A stretch of DNA of 64,000 bases, taken from positions 299,156 through 363,155 of the forward strand of contig CAMOWK010000001.1 of the NCBI GenBank assembly GCA_946628415.1, given 5' to 3'. The notes under the pieces were generated by a model. That model saw only the letters and a program-made list of their open reading frames with translations, searched no databases and was not told the DNA's origin. Origin of the DNA: an uncultured Lachnospiraceae bacterium (GTDB lineage: Bacteria > Bacillota > Clostridia > Lachnospirales > Lachnospiraceae). The translations under genes were made by a program, and so were the position numbers. Positions 37,644-47,452 of the stretch are shown here, piece after piece (within the stretch, counting starts at the first letter, position 1; each line of letters begins with the position of its first letter).

Positions 37644-38405
37644 TTAAAAATAGTACTTCTTTAGTCCATAGAAAATATATGTACAAGTATATACAAGCCT
37701 TCCAAGGAAAGGAACTCCCATATACTTATATACTCCGTAAGTCATTTTCATTGACTTAAACTTACTTCCGGATTTGCTTCCCTTTCTGATCCTGTAGCAA
37801 AGAAGCGGCTCATCTATACCAAATGCATACCCGTCATCTTTAAGCATTTTAAGCCAGCAGATATAATCCTCATGAAGATCTGCTCTTTCCATAGGATATT
37901 TTAGAATGGTTCTTCTTTTAACAAGAACAGAAGAACAGCTTATCTGATTACTCCGGAGAAGCTTCTTATAATTAACCGTCTCGTCACAGTGGATAACCCG
38001 TCCCGTATCACGGCCATCATGGGTATAAAGCCCTCTTCCCGAGAATACCATGACCGGACTTCTCCCTTTGATACGTATGGTCTTAAAGGCAGCCAGTTCC
38101 TTCTTAAGCTTATCTTCTTTCCACCAATCGTCGGCATCAAGAAACGCAATGTATTCACCGTCAGAAGCCCGAACTCCGGAGTTCCTGCCTTCAGACGGTC
38201 CAACATTTTCAACCACATCAACTATTCTTACATTATCGATATCGGATACAAGGCTCTTGTCGAGAGTTCTTCCGTTATCCACGATAACAACCTCAACATC
38301 AACATCTTTCTGATTTGCAGCAGAAAGAACCGACTCACGAATAGTTTCATTATTATGAAAGCATGGTATTACCACGCAGATTTTATCTTTTTTTATAGTG
38401 TCCAA
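37644..38405 (-). CDS. Family 2 glycosyltransferase
   Basis: The 253-residue protein is a GT-A fold glycosyltransferase: ICVVIPCFHNNETIRESV at the N-terminus, VEVVIVDNG, ENVGPSEGRNSGVRASDGEYIAFLDADDWW with the DxD-type metal motif, and HEDYICWLKML. It probably extends a surface polysaccharide or teichoic acid. Its location between ftsZ and the coiled-coil gene does not identify the acceptor. It ends with a hydrophobic stretch that may attach to the membrane. Confidence 0.92.
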   Translation of the reverse strand: MDTIKKDKICVVIPCFHNNETIRESVLSAANQKDVDVEVVIVDNGRTLDKSLVSDIDNVRIVDVVENVGPSEGRNSGVRASDGEYIAFLDADDWWKEDKLKKELAAFKTIRIKGRSPVMVFSGRGLYTHDGRDTGRVIHCDETVNYKKLLRSNQISCSSVLVKRRTILKYPMERADLHEDYICWLKMLKDDGYAFGIDEPLLCYRIRKGSKSGSKFKSMKMTYGVYKYMGVPFLGRLVYTCTYIFYGLKKYYF

Positions 38406-38511
38406 AATTATGATGCTCCGAATTATGTAAACTTGTTTCCCTAGAAACTCATCATGGATTATAACATCTAAAGTAGTGTATTACAAGAAATTATAAATAA
38501 AGAAATAAAAA

Positions 38512-38533
38512 GGCTTTCGCATTTGCGAAAGCC
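38512..38533 (-). terminator. Intrinsic terminator after ftsZ
   Basis: A 10-bp stem GGCTTTCGCA/TGCGAAAGCC is followed on the minus strand by a T tract, 19 bases after the ftsZ stop codon. It ends the division operon. Confidence 0.92.
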
Positions 38534-38551
38534 CTGTAATTCATATTCTTT

Positions 38552-39811
38552 TTAGCCCTTACGAAGGAATGCAGGTATCTGAATGTTATTAGATCCTGAA
38601 GAAGATGACGAATGCTCTGTCTCTTTCTTCTCTTCCGGTGCAGGTGCAGGTTTCTCAGCAGGTTTAGCAGGTTTTACCTCTAAACTGCTTCCTAAATTAA
38701 GAGGAACCGGAGTTACTCTCTCTTTCTTTGAACTTCCTCCAAAGCTTGGAGCCTTTACTCCTGTGGAAGCTTCCGGTGCAGGTGCCGGTTTAACAACTGA
38801 ACTTACACCTGAACTTACGTTATTTCTGGTAGGAATCTTAACGCTTGCTGAAGACTCACCATCATTTTCAAGTCCTGTAGCAATAATCGTGATGCTTACA
38901 TCCTCACCAACAACATCATTGTCAACTGTACCGAAGATGATATTTGCATTTTCGCCCGCAACTTCTGTAAGGTAAGTAATTGCGTCGTATGCTTCAACGA
39001 TTCCGATATTTCCGGAGAAGTTAACAATTATATCTGAAGCTCCGTCAACTGTTGTCTCAAGAAGTGGTGAATCCATAGCTGACTTAATTGCATCAACAGC
39101 CTTATTATCTCCGCTTCCTGTACCGATACCGATATGAGCGATACCCTTATCACGCATAACTGTCTGAATATCTGCAAAGTCGAGGTTGATAAGACCCGGC
39201 TTATTGATAAGATCTGTAACACCCTGAACACCCTGCTGAAGAACTTCATCAGCCTTCTTAAGCGCATCCGGAATACTTGTTCTCTTATCACATATCTGAA
39301 GTAATCTATCATTTGGAATAACTATAAGCGTATCAACGTTCTCGCTGAGCTTAGCAATACCATTCATAGCATTTGCCATACGAGGCTTTCCTTCAAATGA
39401 GAAAGGCTTTGTAACTACGCCGACTGTAAGGATTCCAAGGTTCCTGGCTATCTCTGCTACTATAGGTGCAGCACCTGTACCGGTTCCACCACCCATACCG
39501 CAGGTTACGAAAACCATATCAGCATCTTTGATGATGTCATTGATCTCTTCTCTGTTCTCTTCAACAGCACTGGCTCCGATTTCAGGCTTAGCTCCGGCTC
39601 CAAGTCCTTTTGTAAGCTTTTCACCGATCTGAATCTTAGTAGTAGCTCTGCTGAGTGAAAGTGCCTGCTTATCTGTATTGATTGCGATAAGCTCCACACC
39701 TTCGACATTCTCATCGATCATTCTGTTAACTGCATTGTTTCCTGCTCCACCAACTCCTATAACCAGGATTCTTGCAGGGTTCTTTTCGTCATTTGATTTT
39801 ATTTCAAGCAA
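38552..39811 (-). CDS. ftsZ: Cell division protein FtsZ
   Basis: FtsZ is the tubulin-like GTPase that forms the Z ring. The 419-residue protein has [17 protein letters not shown], the tubulin signature [10 protein letters not shown] near residue 107, and the T7 region with [12 protein letters not shown] variable Pro/Ala/Lys linker comes before the C-terminal peptide [10 protein letters not shown] that binds FtsA or other tethers. It is the last gene of the cluster. ftsA is not adjacent. Confidence 0.98.
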   Translation of the reverse strand: MLEIKSNDEKNPARILVIGVGGAGNNAVNRMIDENVEGVELIAINTDKQALSLSRATTKIQIGEKLTKGLGAGAKPEIGASAVEENREEINDIIKDADMVFVTCGMGGGTGTGAAPIVAEIARNLGILTVGVVTKPFSFEGKPRMANAMNGIAKLSENVDTLIVIPNDRLLQICDKRTSIPDALKKADEVLQQGVQGVTDLINKPGLINLDFADIQTVMRDKGIAHIGIGTGSGDNKAVDAIKSAMDSPLLETTVDGASDIIVNFSGNIGIVEAYDAITYLTEVAGENANIIFGTVDNDVVGEDVSITIIATGLENDGESSASVKIPTRNNVSSGVSSVVKPAPAPEASTGVKAPSFGGSSKKERVTPVPLNLGSSLEVKPAKPAEKPAPAPEEKKETEHSSSSSGSNNIQIPAFLRKG

Positions 39812-39906
39812 GGTTCCTTCCTCCTTATTAAAATTACCTATAATTAACCAACCTTAATAATAAATGTTTTATCAAAAATAATCAACTGTATTTTATATAT
39901 TTATCG

Positions 39907-40611
39907 CTATTTTTCCTCTTTAAAACTGGCTCTGCTGGTACTTGTTGTGAAATCCTTCATATAGAGAGTTCCTTTTCTTCCCTCGAGCCCTTCAAGTATA
40001 CTTCCAAGATTCATCATCTGTACTGAAAGATACGTTCCGTCACCCATCTCGATTCTTATATTATCGTGGGTAAAAATGATTTCTTCCTGATTCGTAAAAA
40101 GAATCTTATCTATTTCAAGATCATACTTATCGATAAGCTGAGTTATATTAAGTATCCTGTCGAATTTCTTTTCATTTTTTATAGGAAGCTTCTGTCCATT
40201 TTCCCACTTACTTATATCAAGCCCTTCTATACACGGAACACCTTCTTTTAATTCGTAGCTTGATTCAAGTACATTTCCTTCATTGTCGAAATATATATAA
40301 CTGTCCATATATGTTATACATCCGGCAAGCTGTTTCTCATACACTGTCACAAGCACTTTATTCTTTGAAACAAATTCAATATCCGTCCCGGATACAAATG
40401 CAACGTTCTCTATATCATGCATCCTTAAAGCAATATAAAGATAAATCGTATTATTCAGTTTTGCCGAATCCTTTACCGCCTGCCTTACTTCTTCCTCCGA
40501 GGAATAAACACAGCCGCTTATCTCCACATCTTCAAGAGAATAGGTTGCGGCGTATATAATACCTCCGAGAAAAACGCCGGCTATAATAAGGACAACTATC
40601 CATTTTTTCAT
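39907..40611 (-). CDS. ftsQ: Cell division protein FtsQ/DivIB
   Basis: The 234-residue bitopic protein has one N-terminal membrane helix (about 5-24) followed by a POTRA domain starting LEDVEISGCVYSSEEEVRQAV. A FtsQ-like beta domain with VTVYEKQLAGCITYMDSYIYFDNEGNVL is also present. It stabilises FtsB/FtsL in the divisome. It overlaps no gene and is one base after ftsW. Confidence 0.9.
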   Translation of the reverse strand: MKKWIVVLIIAGVFLGGIIYAATYSLEDVEISGCVYSSEEEVRQAVKDSAKLNNTIYLYIALRMHDIENVAFVSGTDIEFVSKNKVLVTVYEKQLAGCITYMDSYIYFDNEGNVLESSYELKEGVPCIEGLDISKWENGQKLPIKNEKKFDRILNITQLIDKYDLEIDKILFTNQEEIIFTHDNIRIEMGDGTYLSVQMMNLGSILEGLEGRKGTLYMKDFTTSTSRASFKEEK

Positions 40612-40612
40612 A

Positions 40613-41764
40613 TTATCTCTCTATTCTGCCCGGTTTATAAGGTTTTATCTGTCTGGAAACCGAGAATATCATTCCCATTTCCGCAAGCAGCATCATAAGC
40701 GATGTTCCGCCGTAGCTGATGAACGGAAGCGTAACTCCCGTATTCGGAATAGTGTTCGTTACAACTCCTATATTAACAAACACCTGAAATCCTATATGAG
40801 CTATAACTCCTACGCAGAGAAGTGCGCCGAATCTGTCAGGTGCTCCTTCCGCAATAAACTTGATTCTCCAGATAAACATTATAAATACAATTATTATAGC
40901 TACAGCCCCGACTATTCCCAGTTCTTCACAGATTATGGAGAATATCATGTCATTATAGGCTTCGGGAACAGCACCCATTTTTTGTATGCTCCCACCAAGC
41001 CCTCTTCCGAAAAGTCCGCCGCTTCCTACAGCGTATAATGACTGCATTACCTGATAACCATTCTTTGCTGTTTCGGGATGAAGCCACGCATCGATACGGC
41101 TGCTCCTATAGCCTACGAGGAATACACTTCCCACAAGACCTATCAGTCCCAGTCCACCAAGAACAAGTGCATAAAACCATCTCGGTGTTGCAACGAACCA
41201 CATAGCTACTATTATTATGAAACAGATTATTGCCGTACTTAAGTTCTCGATAGCGATAAGCACTACGAACACCGCAGGGATAAAAAGTATTTTAATAGTT
41301 CCCTTCAGGGTTTTCAGTTCTCCTGAATATCTCGTAAGAATGTATGCAACATATACTATAAGGACAAGTTTTACAAATTCGGACGGCTGGAATCTTATCG
41401 GTCCTACCTGGAGCCATCTGGTTGATCCATTCTTATCGATACCTTTGACTTTGAGCAGTATCATAAATGCCGCGCCCATAATAAGCCCAACATAAACAAG
41501 CTTTTGCAGTATCTGGTATCTCACAACCGAAACTATAAGCAGAGCTGTAAAGCCCATCATCGCAAAGATAAGCTGTCTTGTGAAAAAGTATGAGCTGTTG
41601 TCATGCTTGATTCTTCCTTCGTAAAAACTCGAGCTGTAAACCATGAGAAGACCGACTCCGACAAGAAATATAACAAGAAAAAGTAGCGGATAGTCAAAAT
41701 ACGTTCCGCTGATAAGAATTATCTTACTCTTCTTATTCTTTTTTCTCCTCACTTCTTCTGCCAA
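40613..41764 (-). CDS. ftsW: SEDS-family peptidoglycan polymerase FtsW
   Basis: FtsW polymerises glycan strands at the septum together with a class B PBP. The 383-residue protein has ten membrane helices and family motifs: GSTRWLQVGPIRFQPSEFVK, NLSTAIICF, GYQVMQSLYAVGSGGLFGRGLG and NTGVTLPFISYGGTSLMM near the C-terminus. The position between murD and ftsQ favours FtsW over RodA. Confidence 0.96.
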   Translation of the reverse strand: MAEEVRRKKNKKSKIILISGTYFDYPLLFLVIFLVGVGLLMVYSSSFYEGRIKHDNSSYFFTRQLIFAMMGFTALLIVSVVRYQILQKLVYVGLIMGAAFMILLKVKGIDKNGSTRWLQVGPIRFQPSEFVKLVLIVYVAYILTRYSGELKTLKGTIKILFIPAVFVVLIAIENLSTAIICFIIIVAMWFVATPRWFYALVLGGLGLIGLVGSVFLVGYRSSRIDAWLHPETAKNGYQVMQSLYAVGSGGLFGRGLGGSIQKMGAVPEAYNDMIFSIICEELGIVGAVAIIIVFIMFIWRIKFIAEGAPDRFGALLCVGVIAHIGFQVFVNIGVVTNTIPNTGVTLPFISYGGTSLMMLLAEMGMIFSVSRQIKPYKPGRIER

Positions 41765-41788
41765 GTCTGATACTCCCGGTTTTCTATA

Positions 41789-43138
41789 TTAAAGTTCATT
41801 TACATACTCTTTGAAGAGTTTTCCCCTCTCTTCGTAGCTCTTAAACATATCCCAGCTTGCACACGCCGGTGAAAGAAGTACATTGTCGCCTTCCACTGCA
41901 TTTTCAAAACAAAATGCAACTGCATCCTTAAGGCTGTCTACCATAACTATGTCGGTAAAGCCAAGTCTTTTCGCGGTTTCCGCAATCTTCTCTTTTGTTT
42001 CACCGAGTAATACAAGCTTTTTAACCTTACCGTCGAATGCATTTATCCACTCATCATATTCCGACTTCTTATCATATCCACCGCCGATAAGATAAGTCGG
42101 TCCCGGCATTGCATTTATGCCTTTTATAGCAGCATCCGGATTAGTTCCCTTTGAATCGTTATAGTACTTCACTCCATTAAGAGTTCTTACGTATTCAATC
42201 CTGTGCTCGACACCAAGGAATGATGTGATCACTTTTCTTATAATCTCTTTCGGTATTCCCATATAGTAACTTACAGCAGTTGCCGCAAGAACATTTTCCA
42301 CATTATGATCCCCGAGTATCTTTACTTCTGAAAGCGGAAGCACCGTTATTTCATTTTCATTTTCTTTTATTGTTACGTTTCCGTCTTTCACAAAAACGCC
42401 TTCGGATAACTCTTCTTTTCTACTGAAGTAAATCACTTTTGCCCTTGGTACAAGATTCCTTCTTGCCCTCACTTCAGGATCGTCATAATTAAGAACGATG
42501 TAGTCATCCTCAGTCTGATTCATTGCGATATCAAACTTTATTTTTGCATAATTATCAAATGTATAATGTCTGTTGAGGTGATCAGGGGTCAGGTTCAGAA
42601 CTGCTGACACATGAGGTCTGAAGGTGTGCACGGTTTCAAGCTGAAAACTGCTTATCTCTGCTGCAACCAATGTTCCTTCAGGGCATTTGTCAGCATATTC
42701 TGTGAACGGTATCCCTATGTTTCCGACTATGATGCTGTCATCCTTATACGCTTTAAATATATCCCCCACAAGCGTTGTCGTCGTTGTCTTCCCGTTCGTA
42801 CCTGTGATAGCTGCAATAATACCACTTGCATAGTAATATCCAAGCTCTATCTCGCCCCATATTGGGATGTTGGCATTTTTAACAACGCTGACAAAATCAG
42901 CGTCACAGGGTATACCCGGACTCATTATAAAAAGATCGATATCCTTAAGCATTTCCGCATCGAGTGCCCCTGTTATGAATCTCACCTTTTCGCCACCGGG
43001 AATATCTTTCCTCACAGCTTCTCTGTCAAGATTCTCATTCTGGTCAAATATCGTTACATTTACATCATTTCTTATCAAAAGCGCCGCAGCGGCCTTCCCG
43101 CTCTTTCCGGCACCTGCCACACATGCATTCTTAAACAC
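41789..43138 (-). CDS. murD: UDP-N-acetylmuramoylalanine-D-glutamate ligase
   Basis: MurD adds D-glutamate to UDP-MurNAc-L-alanine in the cytoplasm. The 449-residue enzyme has the N-terminal Rossmann ACVAGAGKSGKAAAALL, the ATP-binding GTNGKTTTTTLVGDIF, and the Mur ligase motifs VLNLTPDHLNRH and EHRIEYVRTLNGVKYYNDSKGTNP (key parts EHRIEYV and YNDSKGTNP). It sits directly after ftsI. The usual mraY between them is absent. Confidence 0.98.
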   Translation of the reverse strand: MFKNACVAGAGKSGKAAAALLIRNDVNVTIFDQNENLDREAVRKDIPGGEKVRFITGALDAEMLKDIDLFIMSPGIPCDADFVSVVKNANIPIWGEIELGYYYASGIIAAITGTNGKTTTTTLVGDIFKAYKDDSIIVGNIGIPFTEYADKCPEGTLVAAEISSFQLETVHTFRPHVSAVLNLTPDHLNRHYTFDNYAKIKFDIAMNQTEDDYIVLNYDDPEVRARRNLVPRAKVIYFSRKEELSEGVFVKDGNVTIKENENEITVLPLSEVKILGDHNVENVLAATAVSYYMGIPKEIIRKVITSFLGVEHRIEYVRTLNGVKYYNDSKGTNPDAAIKGINAMPGPTYLIGGGYDKKSEYDEWINAFDGKVKKLVLLGETKEKIAETAKRLGFTDIVMVDSLKDAVAFCFENAVEGDNVLLSPACASWDMFKSYEERGKLFKEYVNEL

Positions 43139-43152
43139 TTTATGACTCCTTA

Positions 43153-45171
43153 TCAGTTATTCGTATCTTCACCATCTGTTGCAGCATTTGGATCTGTATT
43201 ACCTGTTGCAGCACCACCTGCCGCATCATTTCCTCCTGTGCCTTCCGTTGCATCACCTGCTGTTGCTGTACCGAAAATATCTACAGGCATTTCCGGTTCT
43301 GATTCATCTGAAATCACAACATCATCAGATTTATATATACCCATATACGGGAGCAGGTCTTCAGCAATCATATTGAAAAGGATACAGCCTGTACCTGTAA
43401 ACATAGGACTGTCAGGGTCAGGTTCATCAACGAGACAGTATATAACTACTTCCGGATTATCTACAGGAGCAAATCCTATAAATGAAAGGATATATTTTCT
43501 GTTACCTCTCGGAATCTTCTCAGCTGTTCCGGTCTTCCCACCGATTGCATAGCCTTCAACCGCAGCCTTTGAACCCGTACCTTCCGTAACTACTCCCTCA
43601 AGCATGCTGCGCATGGTCTCTGAAGTCTCTTCGGAAATAGTCTTACGAACCAGTACATTTTTGTGATTCTCTATAACATTTCCTTCTGAATCAACTATCT
43701 GTCTAACAACGTGCGGTTCATAATAATTACCGCCATTTATTACAGAACAAAAAGCCGTTCCAAGCTGCATCATCGTTACCGTAACACCCTGTCCGAATGA
43801 TGATGTCGCAAGTTCAACAGTATTAAGTGAATCAACATCATATACGAGAGTTTTCAGCGTTGCGGCACTCGGCTCACCATTAAGATCTATTCCCGTTCTC
43901 TGTCCGAAACCGAAAAGCTTCTGATACTTATCAAATGTCTCGCGGCCTTCTTTCTTTGCTATCTGCATAAGAGCCGGGTTACAGGACTTTTCAAGAGCCT
44001 GAATCGTAGTCACCATTCCGTGTCCCGAAGTATGGGCACATCTAATCGTTGCATCTGCAACCTGCATATATCCCTGACAGTAAAACTGATCATCAACGCT
44101 GACCTTATTATCTTCTACAGCACCTGCGATAGTAAATGTCTTGTATGTTGAACCCGGTTCAAAGTTATCACTTACCGCAAAATCTCTCCATACCTCTTCA
44201 AGACATTCTATCTTGTCGGCATCAGTCATAGACGCAAGAGCAACTTCAAACTCATCCTTACTCATCGGATTACCGTTATCTTCATTCACAAACTGATACA
44301 TTATCGGATCAGTTGCATAAGGTTCGTTCGGATTATACTGATGTGAATTATAAACCGCAAGAACCTCACAGTTGTTCGGATTCATGACCAGTACAGATAC
44401 ATTTTTCGTATCAAGAAGCTTCATATATTCTTCAGCATTCTTTTGAACTATCTTCTGTATCTCAAGATCTATGGATGTCACAAGACTGTATCCGTTAATA
44501 GGTGGTTCAGTCTTATTCTCAAGATTAAGGTCATTATTAAGATAGCTGTATGTTCTTCCCGGCTCACCGTTCAGTTCATCGTTGTAATACCCTTCTATTC
44601 CGCTGAGTCCTTCATTGCCGCTAACAGTGAATCCAAGCAAATGACACGCCATTTCATTATAAGGGTAAACTCTTATATAATCCTCTTCAAACCAGACTCC
44701 GACAACCTTATTTCCATCTTCATCGTTTGCTCTGTAGTCATTGAACTTCTTAACATCGGCATATGGAAGTTTTTTTCTTATGACTTTGTACTGGGAATTT
44801 GCATCCTTAAGATACTCAGTCATTTCCTCATCTGTTATGTCGAAATACTTTTCAAGAGCTTCTACTGTTATATCTCTGTTTTCTTCTCTTTCAAGTATAT
44901 TCTTCGGTTCGATTACGAGATTAAAAATCTTCTTGCTCGCTGCAAGCACCGTACCATTTCTGTCCAGAATGTCACCTCTCTTAAATGGAACGGTAACACT
45001 GTTATATCTCTTCTGACTCAGAACTCTCTGCTTATATCTGTCGCCTGCCGATACATTTATATATACTATTCTTACAACTAAAAAAAGAAGGGCAAGCGTA
45101 ATTATAACCATAACGGCTGAGAGCTGCCCTCTCATTCTTCGTAGAAAGGTTTTCTTCTTTTTCTTCTTCAT
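43153..45171 (-). CDS. ftsI: Class B penicillin-binding protein FtsI
   Basis: The 672-residue protein has a basic N-terminus, one membrane helix (about 18-38), a PBP dimer domain with VPFKRGDILDRNGTVLA, and a transpeptidase domain. The active-site SxxK is STYK in EPGSTYKTFT, the second motif is SCN, and the third is KTGTAEK. A C-terminal tail rich in Thr, Gly, Ala and Asp is low complexity. It cross-links septal peptidoglycan with FtsW. No PASTA domains are visible. Confidence 0.95.
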   Translation of the reverse strand: MKKKKKKTFLRRMRGQLSAVMVIITLALLFLVVRIVYINVSAGDRYKQRVLSQKRYNSVTVPFKRGDILDRNGTVLAASKKIFNLVIEPKNILEREENRDITVEALEKYFDITDEEMTEYLKDANSQYKVIRKKLPYADVKKFNDYRANDEDGNKVVGVWFEEDYIRVYPYNEMACHLLGFTVSGNEGLSGIEGYYNDELNGEPGRTYSYLNNDLNLENKTEPPINGYSLVTSIDLEIQKIVQKNAEEYMKLLDTKNVSVLVMNPNNCEVLAVYNSHQYNPNEPYATDPIMYQFVNEDNGNPMSKDEFEVALASMTDADKIECLEEVWRDFAVSDNFEPGSTYKTFTIAGAVEDNKVSVDDQFYCQGYMQVADATIRCAHTSGHGMVTTIQALEKSCNPALMQIAKKEGRETFDKYQKLFGFGQRTGIDLNGEPSAATLKTLVYDVDSLNTVELATSSFGQGVTVTMMQLGTAFCSVINGGNYYEPHVVRQIVDSEGNVIENHKNVLVRKTISEETSETMRSMLEGVVTEGTGSKAAVEGYAIGGKTGTAEKIPRGNRKYILSFIGFAPVDNPEVVIYCLVDEPDPDSPMFTGTGCILFNMIAEDLLPYMGIYKSDDVVISDESEPEMPVDIFGTATAGDATEGTGGNDAAGGAATGNTDPNAATDGEDTNN

Positions 45172-45180
45172 ATAGCCATC

Positions 45181-45735
45181 TTATTCCGGAACATCTTCAA
45201 ATTGAGTTACATAGTCTTCATTTGCACTGTCGTAATATATAATCTGTCCTTTTGTACTGTAAACCATCCCAAGTTCACTGGTGGCGATTTTATATATCTC
45301 ATCAAGTGTGTACATGTTCTCAAGTGAATCAGAATAAGACATATTGTCCGATTTAATTGTATCAAGTTCTTTACTGAGCTTTGTAATATTACTTTCCTGT
45401 TCTCTAACCTTTCCTTCAAGCTTCAGCATATAAACACACGAAGCAACCATAAGCACAAATGCCACTACAAGAACTGCTGTATATGCAAAATCAAATGCCT
45501 GTGACTTAGCTGCCTTCTTTGCAACTCTTGCATGGTGTTTCCTGTTAAGGGCAATATTCTTCTGCTTTTTAGCAAGCTTCCTCTCTTCCTCACGTGTAAG
45601 AGTTCTTCTTCTTTCTCTTCTGCTTGGTTCCTCTTCGTACCTTCTGGCAGGATATGATGCATATTCAGTTTTTCTCACTGTACTACCATCAACATAGTAC
45701 ATATTTCTTTTAACTTTTCTTCTTCTCTCCTGCAT
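45181..45735 (-). CDS. ftsL: FtsL-like septum initiation protein
   Basis: The 184-residue protein is bitopic. A basic cytoplasmic tail of about 95 residues (rich in Arg and Glu) is followed by a single membrane helix (about 96-116) and an extracellular coiled coil (KVREQESNITKLSKELDTIKS). The last part contains IYKIATSELGMVYSTKGQIIYYD, typical of FtsL. It lies between rsmH and ftsI as expected. The ATG at 45735 is supported by GAGGG upstream. Confidence 0.88.
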   Translation of the reverse strand: MQERRRKVKRNMYYVDGSTVRKTEYASYPARRYEEEPSRRERRRTLTREEERKLAKKQKNIALNRKHHARVAKKAAKSQAFDFAYTAVLVVAFVLMVASCVYMLKLEGKVREQESNITKLSKELDTIKSDNMSYSDSLENMYTLDEIYKIATSELGMVYSTKGQIIYYDSANEDYVTQFEDVPE

Positions 45736-45759
45736 AGCCTATCCCTCTAATCTATACAT

Positions 45760-46704
45760 TCAAATATCTATACCCTTTTCAAATATTCTGAGCTTGGAGC
45801 TTTTAGATCTCCTGTTCCTTAGAAGCTCCTCCTCACCCGGTGTAATAGGTTTCTTTGTAACCATGAAACCTTTTGATTTTCTCCCACAAACACACACCGG
45901 AAACTCCGGAGGGCATATACAAGGGTTCATATTATCTTTGAAATGATTCTTTACTATTCTGTCTTCAAGACTGTGGAAGGTTATTATTGCAAGCCTTCCA
46001 TGTGGTTTTAAAAGATCGATCATCATATCTATTGAATCCTCTAAAACCGAAAGCTCTCCATTTACTTCTATCCGAAGTGCCTGGAACACTTTTTTTGACG
46101 GATGCCCCGGCTTAGCCTTTTCCTTTGCCGGAAGTGCTTCCTTCACTATGTCATTAAGCATAAAGGTCGTTTCAATCGGTCCTTTTGCCCTGTGTTTCAT
46201 AATGTTCTTAGCTATACTCTCTGCATATGGTTCTTCACCGTAATCCCGAAGGATCTTTATAAGATCTCTCTCCTCATAAGTATTCACGACATCGTAAGCA
46301 CTCAGCCCGGCATTTCTGTCCATCCTCATATCGAGTGGAGCATCCTCTCTGTACGAAAAACCTCTTTCCGGATTATCAAACTGAAAAGAAGAAACTCCTA
46401 TATCAAGAAGTATGCCATCGACCTTATCGATGCCCAGATCTCGAAGGATGATATCCATTTCAGAATAATTACTCTTAACTATGGTGACTTTGTCGCCAAA
46501 TTCAGCGAGTCTTTCTGTCGCCGCATTAATAGCATCTCTGTCCTGATCGATACCTATAAGGCGTCCGCCGGTTCCAAGCCTTCTCGCTATTTCATATGAA
46601 TGCCCGGCACCTCCCAATGTGCCGTCAACATATATACCATCAGGTTTAATATTCAAATTTTCGATAGTTTCATTAAGTAATACAGAAACATGTTCGAACT
46701 TCAT
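45760..46704 (-). CDS. rsmH: 16S rRNA (cytosine1402-N4)-methyltransferase
   Basis: RsmH (MraW) methylates C1402 of 16S rRNA, in the decoding centre. The 314-residue enzyme has [13 protein letters not shown], the SAM motif [38 protein letters not shown] and the C-terminal RIVKNHF...[14 protein letters not shown]. It is the second gene of the cluster, after mraZ. Confidence 0.98.
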   Translation of the reverse strand: MKFEHVSVLLNETIENLNIKPDGIYVDGTLGGAGHSYEIARRLGTGGRLIGIDQDRDAINAATERLAEFGDKVTIVKSNYSEMDIILRDLGIDKVDGILLDIGVSSFQFDNPERGFSYREDAPLDMRMDRNAGLSAYDVVNTYEERDLIKILRDYGEEPYAESIAKNIMKHRAKGPIETTFMLNDIVKEALPAKEKAKPGHPSKKVFQALRIEVNGELSVLEDSIDMMIDLLKPHGRLAIITFHSLEDRIVKNHFKDNMNPCICPPEFPVCVCGRKSKGFMVTKKPITPGEEELLRNRRSKSSKLRIFEKGIDI

Positions 46705-46731
46705 TACGTGTTATCCTTTTCAAACGGAGTA

Positions 46732-47178
46732 TTAAAAATCGATATCCAGTTCTTCGAGTGCAGCCTTGATAGCTTCCGGTGAATTGTCCTCGAGAGCTTC
46801 CATAGCTTCCCATTTTTCTCTGTTCCAGACTTCGGCCTTATTACCACTTCCGACTATAACGACTTCCTTATTAAGATTTGCTTTTTGTCTGAGTTTTTCC
46901 GGAACAAGCACTCTGCCCTGAGAATCTATCTCACATTCACATGCATTTGAAAGAAAGAATCTTCTAATCTGTCTTATCTTTGCCTTGCTCCCACTCTGAG
47001 ACTGAAGATTCTCATTTATTTTCTCCCACTCTTCTTCAGAATACATATTCAGACACTCATCCGGACTGATGGTAATAAAAAAGTTGCTCCCCAAACTGTC
47101 ACGAAGTTTTGAAGGGACAATAAGTCTGCCTTTAGAGTCAATATTATGATTGTATGTACCGAGCATGCTCTTGGACAC
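46732..47178 (-). CDS. mraZ: Transcriptional regulator MraZ
   Basis: MraZ represses the division cluster in several bacteria. The start is a GTG at 47176-47178, with GGAGGATGG upstream, giving 148 residues. Two AbrB/SpoVT-like half domains are visible, each with a DSKGR or DSQGR core (NIDSKGRLIVPSKLR and EIDSQGRVLVPEKLR). The promoter carries repeats of the kind bound by MraZ. Confidence 0.96.
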   Translation of the reverse strand: MSKSMLGTYNHNIDSKGRLIVPSKLRDSLGSNFFITISPDECLNMYSEEEWEKINENLQSQSGSKAKIRQIRRFFLSNACECEIDSQGRVLVPEKLRQKANLNKEVVIVGSGNKAEVWNREKWEAMEALEDNSPEAIKAALEELDIDF

Positions 47179-47234
47179 GACCCATCCTCCTTTTCTAAAA
47201 ATTCGCCACTTTGTGACACATTCTTGCTATTTTG

Positions 47235-47287
47235 CTCCATTTTCCTCCACGCAGTTCTATAATACCCCACCTTCTTTTTTTATTCAA
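47235..47287 (-). promoter_or_regulatory. mraZ promoter with MraZ-box-like direct repeats
   Basis: On the minus strand TTGAAT (47282-47287) and TATTAT (47259-47264) are 17 bases apart. Direct repeats GTGGGG (47265-47270), GTGGAG (47245-47250) and ATGGAG (47235-47240) lie at 20- and 10-base intervals. They match the TGGNG pattern and 10-bp spacing of MraZ operators. This suggests autoregulation of the division cluster. Confidence 0.7.
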
Positions 47288-47361
47288 GAAGCTTTTAGAA
47301 CCAAATTTAAAATAATTTGCATAATTTTTTCCGAAAATCTTTGTATAAATTGCACAAAAAA

Positions 47362-47383
47362 AGAACCACCTTTTGGTGATTCT
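47362..47383 (-). terminator. Intrinsic terminator after lgt
   Basis: AGAACCACC and GGTGATTCT form a hairpin with a TTTT loop and one mismatched pair. It is followed on the minus strand by a T run at about 47354-47361. It separates lgt from the mraZ promoter. Confidence 0.88.
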
Positions 47384-47452
47384 TCTAGATTTAGTATATT
47401 CATTTTATCAGACACTACATATAGTGTTCCTCCACTTTATCTCCACCTTCGA

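Noticed and set aside
42611..43552. A 313-codon open frame on the plus strand opposite murD and ftsI
   Set aside because: It is the antisense shadow of two well-supported genes, has no ribosome site or recognisable domain, and spans their junction.
46102..46599. A 165-codon plus-strand frame opposite rsmH
   Set aside because: It is an antisense shadow of rsmH with no recognisable feature.
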